Part shown: positions 18,351-27,261 of the stretch, piece by piece
How positions within the stretch are numbered: the first letter of the stretch is position 1
Layout: every line of letters begins with the position of its first letter
DNA from: an uncultured Chloroflexota bacterium
GTDB taxonomy: Bacteria; Chloroflexota; UBA11872
DNA length: 64,000 bases
Direction of reading: 5' to 3'
NCBI GenBank assembly: GCA_958296175.1
Contig: OY282448.1
Span: 1,798,472-1,862,471 of the forward strand
Program-made: the position numbers and the translations under genes
Notes under the pieces: generated by a model
What the model saw: only the letters and a program-made list of their open reading frames with translations
What the model was told of the DNA's origin: nothing
Databases searched by the model: none

Positions 18351-18405
18351 TGGCGGTCTCCGGGCGGGGCGCCGGCGTGCGCGCGTCGTGACGTAACGTC
18401 GTTGC

Positions 18406-18972
18406 TTACAACTGTACGCCTCGGAACCGAGGCCCGCGAATCGGCCCCGTCCAGCGCTCCATCGCGTGCACGACGGGATAGAGCGCCAGCGCGGCGCCGG
18501 CGTTGACGGCCACGGCGCGCGGCAGGCGCTCCCACACCTGCGCGCCCCAGTCCACGGGGAAGCCCTGGATCTGCAAGGCCAGCACCAGGGCCGGGTAATA
18601 GAGCGCCGCCGCCGCCGCCCCGGCCAGCACCGCCAGCGCCGCGTTGGCGTCCCCGGCGCGTCGGCCGCGGCCGCCCACCACGTAGACCAGCACCGGAAAG
18701 AGCAGCGCGTTGACGCCCAGCGGCGCGGCCGAGAGCAGGTCGACGAACAGCCCGCCCCCGAAGGCCCAGCGCAGCGCGCGGGAATCGTCGCTGATCGCGG
18801 CCAGCACCGCCGCCGCCATCAGCACCGCCGCCGGACGCACGCCGGCAATGGCCGCGTATGGAAACACCGAGGTTTGCAGCAGCGCCAGCGCGCCCAGCAG
18901 CAGCGCCGCGCCGGCCGCGCCCAGCGGCTGGCGCCAGCCGCGCCGCGCCGCGCCGACCGGCGGCGCAATCAC
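18406..18972 (-). CDS. mreD: Rod shape-determining protein MreD
   Basis: Small integral membrane protein of the elongasome. Its 188 residues hold about five or six hydrophobic stretches, with the MreD-like pairing QTSVFPYAAIAGVRPA, a LLFPVLVYVV segment and GGLFVDLLSAAPLGVNAL. Sequence similarity within this family is low, so the call rests on size, topology and position between mreC and mrdA. The start is GTG 18972, overlapping the mreC stop (GTGA). Confidence 0.88.
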   Translation of the reverse strand: MIAPPVGAARRGWRQPLGAAGAALLLGALALLQTSVFPYAAIAGVRPAAVLMAAAVLAAISDDSRALRWAFGGGLFVDLLSAAPLGVNALLFPVLVYVVGGRGRRAGDANAALAVLAGAAAAALYYPALVLALQIQGFPVDWGAQVWERLPRAVAVNAGAALALYPVVHAMERWTGPIRGPRFRGVQL

Positions 18973-19793
18973 GCCGCGCCCGCGCGGCGGCCGAGCACCA
19001 CGTGCACCAGACCCAGCCGCTCAGCGCGGGCGAACGGGTCGATCACCGCCTGCCGAAACACGCTGGCCGGCGACGTCAGCACCGACACCACGCGCCCCAC
19101 CGGCAGGCCGCGCGGAAACCCGCCGCCAAGGCCCGAGGTGATCACGATGTCGCCAATAGCCAGCGGCGCGTCCGGCTCCACGCGCGTGAGCGTCAGGCCG
19201 CCGGCGCCGTCGCCCTCCACAATGCCGTCGGTCGTGCCTCCCTCGCCCTGCGCAAACACGTTGACCGCGCTGTGGGCGCTGTGGATGGGCCGCACGTCGG
19301 CCGAGGTGGAGGTGACCCGTTCCACCCGGCCGGCCAGGCTGCCCTCGGCGATCAGCGCCATGCCGCTGCGCACGCCCTGCTCGGCGCCGCGGTCGATGAT
19401 CACCGTGTCCAGCGCGTCCACGCTGTCGCGCCCCACCACGCGCGCCGTCAGCAGCGCCAGCTCCGGGTTGTCCTGTTGGTAGCTCAGCGCCGCGCGCAGC
19501 GCGGCGTTGTCGCGGCGCGCCGCCTCCAGTTCGGTGACGGACAGCCGCAGCGCGGCCACTTCCGCGCGCAGCGCCTCGTTCTCGGCGCGGATGACCTCGA
19601 TCTGCTGCGCGTCGGTTACGACGGCGGCCGCGCCGGACGACACCGAGGTCAGCCCGGCGCGCAGCGGCGCCAGCGCCCCCAGCGCCAGGCCTTCCAGCGC
19701 CGCCCCGGCGCCCGTGGTGCGCAGCACGGACACCACCACGGCCGCGGCAACCAGCGCCGCCAGCACCAGCACCGACCGCTGCCCGCCGCGCAT
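18969..19793 (-). CDS. mreC: Rod shape-determining protein MreC
   Basis: Periplasmic scaffold linking MreB filaments to PBP2. The 274-residue protein has an N-terminal membrane segment (LVLAALVAAAVVVSVL), then a coiled coil about residues 66-110 (AENEALRAEVAALRL...AARRDNAALRAALSY), then the two-barrel MreC domain with TARVVGRD, IIDRGAEQGVRSGMALI and GDIVITSGLGG. It is twelve bases downstream of mreB and overlaps mreD by four bases. Confidence 0.93.
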   Translation of the reverse strand: MRGGQRSVLVLAALVAAAVVVSVLRTTGAGAALEGLALGALAPLRAGLTSVSSGAAAVVTDAQQIEVIRAENEALRAEVAALRLSVTELEAARRDNAALRAALSYQQDNPELALLTARVVGRDSVDALDTVIIDRGAEQGVRSGMALIAEGSLAGRVERVTSTSADVRPIHSAHSAVNVFAQGEGGTTDGIVEGDGAGGLTLTRVEPDAPLAIGDIVITSGLGGGFPRGLPVGRVVSVLTSPASVFRQAVIDPFARAERLGLVHVVLGRRAGAA

Positions 19794-19805
19794 GGGGATC
19801 GTGCC

Positions 19806-20861
19806 TCAGGCGTAGGGCGAGGTGTTTTCCGCCACGAACACTTCCCGAAAGGCCTCCAGATTGTTCAGACAGGCGCCAGTGCCGCGCACCACGCATTCCA
19901 GCGGGTTGCTGGCCACGTGCACGGGGATGTCGGTCTCCTGCTCCACCAGCTTGTCCAGGCCGAACAGCAGCGCGCCGCCGCCCGCCAGGTAGATGCCGTG
20001 CTCCATGATGTCGGCCAGCAGCTCGGGCGGCGTGGCCTCGATGGCGAGCTTGATGTTTTCCACGATCTCCGTCACCGGCGCGCTGATCGCCTCGCGCACG
20101 TGGCCGGATGCCAGCTCGACCTGACGCGGCAGGCCGCTGCGCAGGTCGCGCCCGCGCGCGATGGTCGTTTCTTCCTGCAAGCCCTGGAACGCGGAGCCGA
20201 CGGCCAGCTTGCACGACTCCGCGGTGCGCTCCCCGATCAACAGATGGTGCGCGCTGCGGCAGTAGTCCACGATGTGCTCGTCCATCTCGTCCCCGGCCAC
20301 GCGAATGCTGTGGCTGACCACCACGCCGCCAAGCGAGATGACGGCCACCTCGGTCGTGCCGCCGCCAATGTCCACGATCATGCTGCCGGTGGCGTCCTGA
20401 ATGGGCTGCCCGGCGCCAATGGCCGCCGCCATGGGTTCCTCGATCAGATACACCTCGCGCGCGCCCGCCTGCATGCTGGCCTCGTGCACGGCGCGCTTTT
20501 CCACCTCGGTCACGCCCGAAGGCACGCCCACGATCACGCGCGGGCGCGCGGCGATGGGCATCTCCTCGTGCACGCGGCTGATGAAGTAGGCCAGCATGGC
20601 GTGCACGGTGTCGAAGTCGGCGATCACCCCGTCGCGCAGCGGGCGCACGGCCACGATGTTGGTCGGCGTGCGGCCCACCATGCGCTTGGCTGCGGCCCCC
20701 ACCGCCAGCACGCGCGACGTGCGCGTGTCCGTGGCCACCACCGACGGCTCCGACAGCACCACGCCGCGGTTTTTGACGTATACCAGCGTGTTTGCGGTGC
20801 CCAGGTCGATGCCCAGGTCGCGCGAGAAGAGCCCGATAAGCGCGCTGAAGGGCCCGAACAT
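19806..20861 (-). CDS. mreB: Rod shape-determining protein MreB (actin homologue)
   Basis: Filament-forming actin-fold ATPase that guides lateral wall synthesis. The 351-residue protein carries the phosphate-1 loop DLGIDLGTANTLVYV near residue 16, EEPMAAAIGAG, phosphate-2 VDIGGGTTEVAVISLGG near 170 and the adenosine motif LAGGGALLFGLD. It is the first gene of the mre-mrd operon; the ATG at 20861 is about 50 bases downstream of a TATGCTTG promoter-like element. Confidence 0.97.
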   Translation of the reverse strand: MFGPFSALIGLFSRDLGIDLGTANTLVYVKNRGVVLSEPSVVATDTRTSRVLAVGAAAKRMVGRTPTNIVAVRPLRDGVIADFDTVHAMLAYFISRVHEEMPIAARPRVIVGVPSGVTEVEKRAVHEASMQAGAREVYLIEEPMAAAIGAGQPIQDATGSMIVDIGGGTTEVAVISLGGVVVSHSIRVAGDEMDEHIVDYCRSAHHLLIGERTAESCKLAVGSAFQGLQEETTIARGRDLRSGLPRQVELASGHVREAISAPVTEIVENIKLAIEATPPELLADIMEHGIYLAGGGALLFGLDKLVEQETDIPVHVASNPLECVVRGTGACLNNLEAFREVFVAENTSPYA

Positions 20862-20910
20862 CCCTCACTCCCAGGCTGCGCGCGGTGCGGGCGCTCGACG
20901 CTCGCACGCA

Positions 20911-20916
20911 AGCATA
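20911..20916 (-). promoter_or_regulatory. Candidate -10 element upstream of mreB
   Basis: TATGCT followed by TGC on the minus strand lies 50 bases before the mreB ATG, in the only gap (91 bases) between lon and mreB. It matches the TAnnnT-TG element repeated in this window. No clear -35 is visible. Confidence 0.4.
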
Positions 20917-20952
20917 ACGGTCGAGCCTCGGCGGGCGGCGCGGCGCCCGCGG

Positions 20953-23370
20953 CTAATGGAAGCCTACGATCGCGCGGTCCAACGCCGCCTGCACGCTGGG
21001 CACCGTCACGAACTCGATGTCGCGCTGCACGTTGGCCGGCAGTTCGCCCAGGTCGTGCTGGTTGCTCTGCGGCAGCACGAAGGTGCGCACCCCGGCCCGG
21101 TGCGCGCCCAGCACTTTGGGCTTGATGGCGCCCACCGGCAGCACGCGGCCTTGCAGCGAGATTTCGCCCGTCAGCGTCACGTCGCGCCGCACCTTCTTGG
21201 CGGTCAGCGCCGAAATCAGCGCCACCGCAATGGCCAGGCCGGCCGACGGCCCGTCCTTGGGCAGCGCGCCCGACGGCACGTGCACGTGCACGTCCAGGTG
21301 GGTGAAGTCCACGCCGGCGTAGGCCAGCTTCTCCGCCTGCGCGCGCGCGTAGGTCAAGGCCGCGTGCGCCGATTCCTGCATCACGTCGCCCAGCAGCCCC
21401 GTCAGCTGCACGCGGCCCGTGCCCGGCGCCAGGGTCACTTCCACGGGCGAGAGGTCGCCGCCCGCGGGGGTCGTGAACACCGCCATGGCCGCGCCCACGC
21501 TGTCTTCGCTCTCCGTGGCGCCGAACCGATAGCGGGGCGGCCCCAGATAGGCCGGCACGTCGGCGGCCGCCACGCCGCCGCCGCCGCCGCCGCCGCGGCG
21601 TTCCGCCAGCGCCAGCGCGCGCTTGCGCGCAATGGCGGCAATGCAGCGCGACAGCCCGCGCACGCCCGCCTCGCGCGTGTATTCGCGCACGATGCGGACC
21701 AGCGCCGCGCGCTCGAAGCTCAGGTCGTCCGGGCCCAGCCCGTGCTCGTCCAGCTCCCGCGGCGCCAGGAAGCGTTCCGCAATGGCCAGCTTCTCGTCTT
21801 CCACGTAGCCGGGCAGCTCGATCACTTCCATGCGGTCGATCAGCGCCGGCGGCAGCCCCTCCAGGGTGTTGGCCGCGGTGATGAAGATCACGCGGCTGAG
21901 ATCGTAGGCAAGCTCCAGGTAGTGGTCGCTGAACGCCTGGTTCTGTTCGGGGTCCAGCACCTCCAGCAGCGCGGCCGAGGGGTCGCCGCGGAAGTCCATG
22001 CCCAGCTTGTCGATCTCGTCGATCATGAACACGGGGTTCACGGTTCCGGCGCGGCGCATCATCTGCAAAATCCGCCCGGGCATGGAGCCGACGTAGGTCA
22101 TGCGGTGGCCGCGGATTTCGGCTTCGTCGCGCACGCCGCCCATCGACACGCGCACGAACTTGCGCGCCAGCGCCTCGGCGATGGACCTGCCCAGGCTGGT
22201 CTTGCCCACGCCCGGCGGCCCCACAAAGCACAGGATGGGGCTGCGCGGCTGCCGCGCCAGACGGCGGACGGCGATGTACTCCAGCAGACGCTCTTTCACC
22301 CGCTCCAGGCCGTGGTGGTGGCTGTCCAGCATGCGCGCGGCGCGGCGGATGTCCGTGTTGTCGCGCGTGCGCTTCTTCCAGGGCAGCTCCGTCAGCCATT
22401 CCAGGTAGTTGCGCACCGTGCTGGCCTCGGGCGAGCCATGCGGCATGGCGTCCAGCCGCCCGACTTCTTTCAGCCCGCGCTCCACCACCGCCGGCGGATA
22501 GCGGCCGGCTTCCAGCGTGCGGCGAAAGCCGTCGATCTCGGCGTTCTGCACGTTGGCTTCGCCCAGCTCTTTGGTGATGGTGCGCAGTTGTTCGCGCAGG
22601 ATGTATTCGCGCTGGTCCTGGTCGATCTCGCCGCGCACGCCCTCGCGCAGCTCGGTCTCCAGCTCCAGCACGCGCGTCTCCTGCTCCAGCACCGTGTTGA
22701 CCAGCCGCAGGCGTTCCGACACCTCGCGGATTTCCAGCAGCTCCTGGTGCGTGCTGGGCGGCAGGTTCAGCGAGGCCGCCACGATGTCGGCCAGCAGCCC
22801 GGGCTCCTCGGCGTTCATGGCGCGGATGTAGGCCTCGTCCGGCGTGGCGTCGCTCAGTTCCACCACGCGGCGAAAGAGCTCCAGCGACTCGGGCATCAGC
22901 GCCAGCGCCGCCTGCGGCTCTTCGTCCAGGTCGTCCACCACCCAGCCCGTCACGCGCAGCGTGGGATGCTCGGCCACGGGCGCCAACGCGCGCACGCGCC
23001 GCACCCCCTCCACCAGCACGCTCGTGGTGCCGTCCGGCAGCTTGAGCATGCGCGTGATCCTGGCCTCGGTGCCCACTTCGTGCAGGTCGCCAAAGTCCAC
23101 GTCCTCGCCGTCCGGGTCGCGCTGGCCAATCGCCAGCACGCGCCGGTCGCGCGCCAGCGCCTCTTCGATGGCGGTCACGGAGCGTTCGCGGCCCACCACG
23201 AACGAGTGCACGGTGTCGGGAATGGGATAGAGCGTCTCGCCGCGCAGCGGCAGCACCGGCAGTTCGACTTCGACGGGCCCCTCCGGCGGCGCGGCCGCGG
23301 CTGGCGTCGGGTCGGCCGCCGCGCGGTTGGCGCCGCGCTGGCGGGTCGGTGCAGGGTCGGCGTCCGGCAT
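20953..23370 (-). CDS. lon: ATP-dependent Lon protease
   Basis: Cytoplasmic AAA+ serine protease for misfolded and regulatory proteins. At 805 residues it has the usual LonA layout: N-terminal substrate domain (LPVLPLRGETLYP near 40), Walker A GPPGVGKTSLG near 375, Walker B FMIDEIDKLG, and the protease domain with catalytic Ser in PKDGPSAGLAI and Lys in VGAIKPKVLGA. A run of seven glycines (ERRGGGGGGGV) interrupts the linker before the protease domain, read from a GGC repeat. ATG 23370 begins a Pro/Ala-rich leader. It lies eight bases after the PHP gene. Confidence 0.96.
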   Translation of the reverse strand: MPDADPAPTRQRGANRAAADPTPAAAAPPEGPVEVELPVLPLRGETLYPIPDTVHSFVVGRERSVTAIEEALARDRRVLAIGQRDPDGEDVDFGDLHEVGTEARITRMLKLPDGTTSVLVEGVRRVRALAPVAEHPTLRVTGWVVDDLDEEPQAALALMPESLELFRRVVELSDATPDEAYIRAMNAEEPGLLADIVAASLNLPPSTHQELLEIREVSERLRLVNTVLEQETRVLELETELREGVRGEIDQDQREYILREQLRTITKELGEANVQNAEIDGFRRTLEAGRYPPAVVERGLKEVGRLDAMPHGSPEASTVRNYLEWLTELPWKKRTRDNTDIRRAARMLDSHHHGLERVKERLLEYIAVRRLARQPRSPILCFVGPPGVGKTSLGRSIAEALARKFVRVSMGGVRDEAEIRGHRMTYVGSMPGRILQMMRRAGTVNPVFMIDEIDKLGMDFRGDPSAALLEVLDPEQNQAFSDHYLELAYDLSRVIFITAANTLEGLPPALIDRMEVIELPGYVEDEKLAIAERFLAPRELDEHGLGPDDLSFERAALVRIVREYTREAGVRGLSRCIAAIARKRALALAERRGGGGGGGVAAADVPAYLGPPRYRFGATESEDSVGAAMAVFTTPAGGDLSPVEVTLAPGTGRVQLTGLLGDVMQESAHAALTYARAQAEKLAYAGVDFTHLDVHVHVPSGALPKDGPSAGLAIAVALISALTAKKVRRDVTLTGEISLQGRVLPVGAIKPKVLGAHRAGVRTFVLPQSNQHDLGELPANVQRDIEFVTVPSVQAALDRAIVGFH

Positions 23371-23378
23371 CGACGCGC

Positions 23379-24062
23379 CTATGCCGCGCCGCCGACCGCC
23401 GCCGACCGCCCCAGGATGCGCAGCAGCTCGAGCGGGTTGTCCACCAGCACCGCTTCCGTTTCGTCCGCGTCCAGCCCCGCGCCGCGCGCCACCCGCCGCG
23501 CCAGCGCCTCGGTGAGCAGGTCGCCCGGCGCGTGGGCGTCGCTGTTGACCAGCATGCGCACCCCGGCCTGGCGGCAGACGGCCGCCACGTGGCCGTTCGT
23601 GAGCGAGTGCCCGCGCCGCGCCGAGAGTTCCACGAACTTGCCGTGCCGCCGCGCCACGTGGCCCAGCTCGGGACTCAGCAGCCCGGGGTGCACCAGCGCG
23701 TGCACGTATTCCGACTCCAGCGCCGCGCGGTTGGTGCCGCCGGCCACCGGCTCCACAATCGTTTCGCCGTGCACGGCGACGAATTCGGCCCCCGCCTCCA
23801 CCGCCGAGCGCGCCGCGCCGTCGATCGCCGCGGGCGGCACGTGCGTGATCTCCACCCCGGCCAGCGCCACCAGCCCCCAGGCGCGCTCGGCTTCCTCGCA
23901 GTCGCGCCGCAGCGCCTCGGTCAGCGTCCCGATGTTCGCGGGGCTGGCATGGTCGGTAATCGCCACGGCGGTGTAGCCCAACACGTGGCAGCGGCGCAGC
24001 AGTTCCATGGGCGAAAGCTCGCCGTCGCTGAAAAACGTGTGCGTCTGAAAATCGAACAGCAT
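23379..24062 (-). CDS. PHP-domain metal-dependent phosphoesterase
   Basis: The 227-residue protein has PHP-domain metal ligands: FQTHTFFSDGE at residue 5 (HTxxSDG motif), VAITDHAS near 37, GVEITHVPP, LVHPGLLSP and MLVNSDAHAPGDL near the C-terminus. It resembles the histidinol-phosphatase-like or YcdX-like PHP hydrolases that release phosphate from small organic phosphates; the substrate cannot be told from sequence. The ATG at 24062 directly precedes LFDFQTHT; longer starts would add an Arg-rich non-conserved leader. Probably co-transcribed with lon. Confidence 0.85.
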   Translation of the reverse strand: MLFDFQTHTFFSDGELSPMELLRRCHVLGYTAVAITDHASPANIGTLTEALRRDCEEAERAWGLVALAGVEITHVPPAAIDGAARSAVEAGAEFVAVHGETIVEPVAGGTNRAALESEYVHALVHPGLLSPELGHVARRHGKFVELSARRGHSLTNGHVAAVCRQAGVRMLVNSDAHAPGDLLTEALARRVARGAGLDADETEAVLVDNPLELLRILGRSAAVGGAA

Positions 24063-24103
24063 GGTGCGGACCCGCGGCCGCCAAGCATCCCGGCGCCCGC
24101 CCA

Positions 24104-24109
24104 AGTCTA
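24104..24109 (-). promoter_or_regulatory. Candidate -10 element upstream of the PHP-lon pair
   Basis: TAGACT followed by TGGG on the minus strand lies 42 bases before the PHP gene ATG. The identical ten-base string TAGACTTGGG occurs before the genes at 43259 and 51123, which supports a shared promoter element. Confidence 0.45.
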
Positions 24110-24150
24110 ATCCCCCGCCCCGTATCCCCGCCAAACTCCCAGCGCCCTGC

Positions 24151-24364
24151 CTTCACCCACGCCGGCGTAGGGACGCGCACTGTCGATGATGAAGACGCGC
24201 GGCCGGCGGCACTTCATCCCCGCCGGCGCGGGGCCAGGCCGCCTGCCGCCAACACCCGCCCGCCCGTCTTCCTTCACCCTCCCCGCCGGCGCGGGGCCAG
24301 GTCCACCGCGCGGGCGTCGGTCGCCGTTCTATCCACGCCACCCCCGCCGGCGCGCGGCCAGGCA
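24151..24364. CRISPR. Short degenerate CRISPR-like array, four units, no cas genes
   Basis: This fills most of the gene-free stretch 24063-24451. A core CCCCGCCGGCGCGGGG with trailing CCAGG occurs at 24218 and 24281, with a one-base variant at 24342 and a weaker copy at 24157. The shared GCCGGCG starts are 24161, 24222, 24285 and 24346, i.e. periods of 61, 63 and 61 bases. With a repeat of about 28 bases this leaves three unlike spacers of about 33 bases, the geometry of type I-E arrays, whose repeats also carry a CCCCGC....GCGGGG palindrome. The upstream flank CTTCA is shared by the first three copies. No cas gene is in the window. It could instead be a decayed array or a dispersed palindromic repeat set by chance at this spacing. 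Confidence 0.4.
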
Positions 24365-24414
24365 ACGAAACCTTCGGGGCGCGGGGAACGGCGCGCGTCC
24401 GCCGCTCCGTCGGC

Positions 24415-24420
24415 CATAAT
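24415..24420 (+). promoter_or_regulatory. Candidate -10 element upstream of the Nudix-like gene
   Basis: CATAAT, 31 bases before the ATG at 24452. It departs from the local TAnnnT pattern in the first base, so support is weak. Confidence 0.25.
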
Positions 24421-24451
24421 CAGCGGCACCTCCGCACGAAGGCCGCCGCGC

Positions 24452-24913
24452 ATGAGCAACGAGCACCACGATCAGGGCGGCGCCGTCGGCGTTGGCGGCG
24501 CGGTGGTGCGCGGGCGCGCCGTGCTTCTGGTGCGCCGCGGCGCGGGCGCCTGGCGGCTGCCCGCCGCCGCCGCCCGCGCCCAGACGCTGGACGAGGCGGC
24601 CGTGCGCGGCGTGCTGGAAAGCGCCGGCGTGCACGCCAGCGTGCAAGGCGTGCTGGCCGTGCACTCGCGCTGGGACGGCGCCAGCGGCCCCTGCGTCGTC
24701 TTCCTCATGCGCTGCGAACGCGGCGAGCCTGCGCCGGGCGCCGACGTGGACCGCGCCGAGTTCTTGACGCTGGAGGACATCGACGCGCACGCGCCAACGC
24801 CCGACCTCGTCCGCGCCATCGCCGCCCGCGCCCTGGACGCTTCCCGCAACCTGCTCCTTCCGGCCAGCGTCGAAAGCTCCCCCGCCGCCGCGTCCCGCCT
24901 CTTCCTCGGCTGA
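24452..24913 (+). CDS. Nudix-fold protein with degenerate Nudix box
   Basis: The 153-residue protein begins a Nudix-like fold: VGGAVVRGRAVLLVRRGAGA followed by WRLPAA, then a helix that should hold the Nudix box. Where catalytic members have GX5EX7REUXEEXGU, this one reads AQTLDEAAVRGVLESAGV, so the RE pair has become RG and the EE pair ES. Metal-dependent hydrolysis is therefore doubtful; it may be a binding or regulatory Nudix homologue. The C-terminal third, with FLTLEDIDAHA, resembles the usual Nudix tail. It stands alone, between the repeat locus and a DUF3604 gene. Family call is fair, function unknown. Confidence 0.65.
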   Translation: MSNEHHDQGGAVGVGGAVVRGRAVLLVRRGAGAWRLPAAAARAQTLDEAAVRGVLESAGVHASVQGVLAVHSRWDGASGPCVVFLMRCERGEPAPGADVDRAEFLTLEDIDAHAPTPDLVRAIAARALDASRNLLLPASVESSPAAASRLFLG

Positions 24914-24932
24914 CCCTCCAAGCCAACGCCAT

Positions 24933-24981
24933 CCCCCTCGTCCCCGCGCCATTCCAGGGCCAGAGTCGGGGCGAGGAGGGT
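24933..24981. repeat. Imperfect long inverted repeat
   Basis: Arms CCCTCGTCCCC and GGGGCGAGGAGGG flank about 22 bases in the gap between the Nudix-like gene and the DUF3604 gene. It resembles the CCCTCTCC-type palindromes found between other genes here, with a longer loop. It could act as a bidirectional transcription stop. Confidence 0.45.
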
Positions 24982-25004
24982 GGAGACTGCCCAAATCAGG
25001 CACA

Positions 25005-27236
25005 ATGCCGCACGTTCACTCTTGCAGCGGCGGGCGTATGGCCGACGAGATTGCCGACGAGGTGCTCGGGTCCGCGCGCATCGAGGTCGACCGGCCCGTG
25101 GTTGCCGGTCGGCCCGCCACCTTCCGCATCGTCTACACGGCCGGCGCGGTTGGCGTGGACGACCGCGGCGCGGTGCGCGCGTCCTGGCGCGCGCAGGCGG
25201 GCCTGGCCGAACCGCAGCTCCACGACCCGTCCGCCGACGGATACCTGTCGGTGCGCACGGTCTCGCGCGGCAGCGTGCGCCCGCAGACGGAGTACCAGCG
25301 CCGCGCCCACCGCCGGCCCTTCGTGCCCGCCGTCACCGTGCACACCGACGACGGCGGCCTCTGGCCCGGCGACCGCCTCGAACTGACCTTCGGCGACACC
25401 TCCGGCGGCGGCGGCGGCATCCGCGCGCCCATCACGGTGGTGCACGCGTTCGAGGTGCAGATTTCCGTGGACTGCAAGGGCGCGCAGGAGTTCGTCGACC
25501 TGGACGGCTTCCTCACGTTCCCGGTCGCGGCCGGGCCGCCCGCACGGCTGGCGGCCATCGCCCCCAGCGACGTGACGCGCGGCCAGCCGTTCACCCTGCG
25601 AGTTCGGTTCGAGGACGCCTGGGGCAATCCGACCGAAGCGCCCGCCGCCTCGCTGCGGGTGGAGCGTCCCGACGGCGGCGGCGCGCTGGCCGCGGGCGCC
25701 GGCCCGGGCCCGGTCGCCGCCATCGACGGCCTGACGCTCGACGCCGTCGGCGTCCAGCGGCTGACGGTGGTGGACGAGGCCAGCGGCCTGCGCGCGGTCA
25801 GCAATCCGATACAGGTTGCCGCCCGCCCCCCCGCCCGGCGGCGCTGGTGGGGCGACTTGCACGGCCAGAGCGGCGAAACCGTGGGCACCAACAGCTCGGC
25901 CAGCTATTTCCACTACGCCCGCCACCTGGGATGCGCGGACTTCACCTGCCACCAGGGCAACGACTTCCAGATCAGCGACGCGTTTTGGGAACGGCTGCGC
26001 GGCGAGGTGGAAGCCATCCACCAGGACGGCGCGTTCGTGTGCTTCCACGGCTACGAATGGTCCGGCAACACCGAAGTCGGCGGCGACCGCAACGTGATCT
26101 TCCGCGGCCTGCCGCGCGACGGCGACCTTGTGCGGTCGGGCCACTGGCTGATCGAGGACCGCCGGCCGCTGGACCACGCGCGCGACGCCGGCCACGTGGA
26201 GGACCTGTACGCACACTTCCGCGGACGCGGCGACGTGCTGCTGCTGCCGCACGTGGGCGGACGCCGCGCCGAACTGCGCTGGCTCGACCCCGACCTGGAG
26301 CCGGTGGTCGAGGTGCACTCCGCGCACGGAACCTCCGAGTGGTTCCTGCGCCAGGCGCTGGCCAGCGGCGCGCGGGTCGGATTCATCGCCGGCAGCGACG
26401 ACCACATGGGCCGTCCCGGCGCCACGCGGGCCAACGCCGCCGAAATGCCCGTGCCCGGCGGCCTGGCCTGCATCCGCGCCGCCCAGCTCACGCGCGCGGA
26501 CCTGTGGGACGGCCTCTGGCAGCGGCGCTGTTACGGCACCACCGGCGCGCGCATCCTGCTGGACGCCGCCGTTGCCGGCCGCCGCGCGGGCGCCCAGGCC
26601 CAGGCGCGCGGGGGCGTCCCGGTCGAGGTCGAGGTTCACGGCACGGCCCCTATCATCGAAATCACCGTCTACCGCAACGGCGCGCTCGCGCACCGCTGGT
26701 GTCCGACAGGCGGCGGGCGGCGCGTGCTGGCCGCCTGGACCGGCAACCTGCGCATCGCGCGCGGACGCACGCTGACCTGGGACGGCGCGCTTACCGTCCA
26801 CGGCGCCGAGATCGTCCGCGCGGAACCTTTCGCGTTCGACCACCCCGAGGAAGGCCTGACCGCCCGCGGCCCGCGCCGCGCCGCCTGGACGAGCGAGACG
26901 GCGGGCGATTACGACGGCGTGATCCTGCACCTCACGCACGCCGACGGCGCGGCCATCGAGCTCGAAGCCGGACCGGTCACGCTGCGCCAGCCGCTGGCCG
27001 ACCTTGCGCGCGGCCCCGTGTTCGCCGCCGCGCCCGGCATCGACGCGCACGTGCGCTTCCAGGCGCTCCCCGACGCCGACGCCCCGCTGGACGTCCGCCG
27101 CGCCTGGACGGACCCAGCGCCCCCCGCAGGAACGCACGCCTACCACGTGCGCGTGCTGCAACTCGACGGCCACATGGCCTGGTCCAGCCCCGCCTACGTC
27201 GAGGTCGAACCCGAAACGTCCGCCGCCCCGTCCTGA
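25005..27236 (+). CDS. DUF3604 family protein (PHP-like metal-site protein)
   Basis: A 743-residue protein of the DUF3604 type. The N-terminal ~270 residues look like beta-rich, Ig-like domains (PARLAAIAPSDVTRGQPFTL, then VGVQRLTVVDE). The conserved part begins with WWGDLHGQSGE near residue 280 (Asp-Leu-His metal-site motif), followed by HYARHLGCADFTCHQGND, FHGYEWSGNTEVGGDRN, LLLPHVGGR and IAGSDDHMGRPG near 463. Such proteins are predicted metal hydrolases but no reaction is established to my knowledge. No signal peptide is visible, so it is probably cytoplasmic. ATG 25005 was used; ATG 25038 (MADEIADEV) is a credible alternative. It is followed by a methylase remnant. Confidence 0.8.
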   Translation: MPHVHSCSGGRMADEIADEVLGSARIEVDRPVVAGRPATFRIVYTAGAVGVDDRGAVRASWRAQAGLAEPQLHDPSADGYLSVRTVSRGSVRPQTEYQRRAHRRPFVPAVTVHTDDGGLWPGDRLELTFGDTSGGGGGIRAPITVVHAFEVQISVDCKGAQEFVDLDGFLTFPVAAGPPARLAAIAPSDVTRGQPFTLRVRFEDAWGNPTEAPAASLRVERPDGGGALAAGAGPGPVAAIDGLTLDAVGVQRLTVVDEASGLRAVSNPIQVAARPPARRRWWGDLHGQSGETVGTNSSASYFHYARHLGCADFTCHQGNDFQISDAFWERLRGEVEAIHQDGAFVCFHGYEWSGNTEVGGDRNVIFRGLPRDGDLVRSGHWLIEDRRPLDHARDAGHVEDLYAHFRGRGDVLLLPHVGGRRAELRWLDPDLEPVVEVHSAHGTSEWFLRQALASGARVGFIAGSDDHMGRPGATRANAAEMPVPGGLACIRAAQLTRADLWDGLWQRRCYGTTGARILLDAAVAGRRAGAQAQARGGVPVEVEVHGTAPIIEITVYRNGALAHRWCPTGGGRRVLAAWTGNLRIARGRTLTWDGALTVHGAEIVRAEPFAFDHPEEGLTARGPRRAAWTSETAGDYDGVILHLTHADGAAIELEAGPVTLRQPLADLARGPVFAAAPGIDAHVRFQALPDADAPLDVRRAWTDPAPPAGTHAYHVRVLQLDGHMAWSSPAYVEVEPETSAAPS

Positions 27237-27261
27237 GCGCCCGCGCCTCTCGTGCCCGCCG

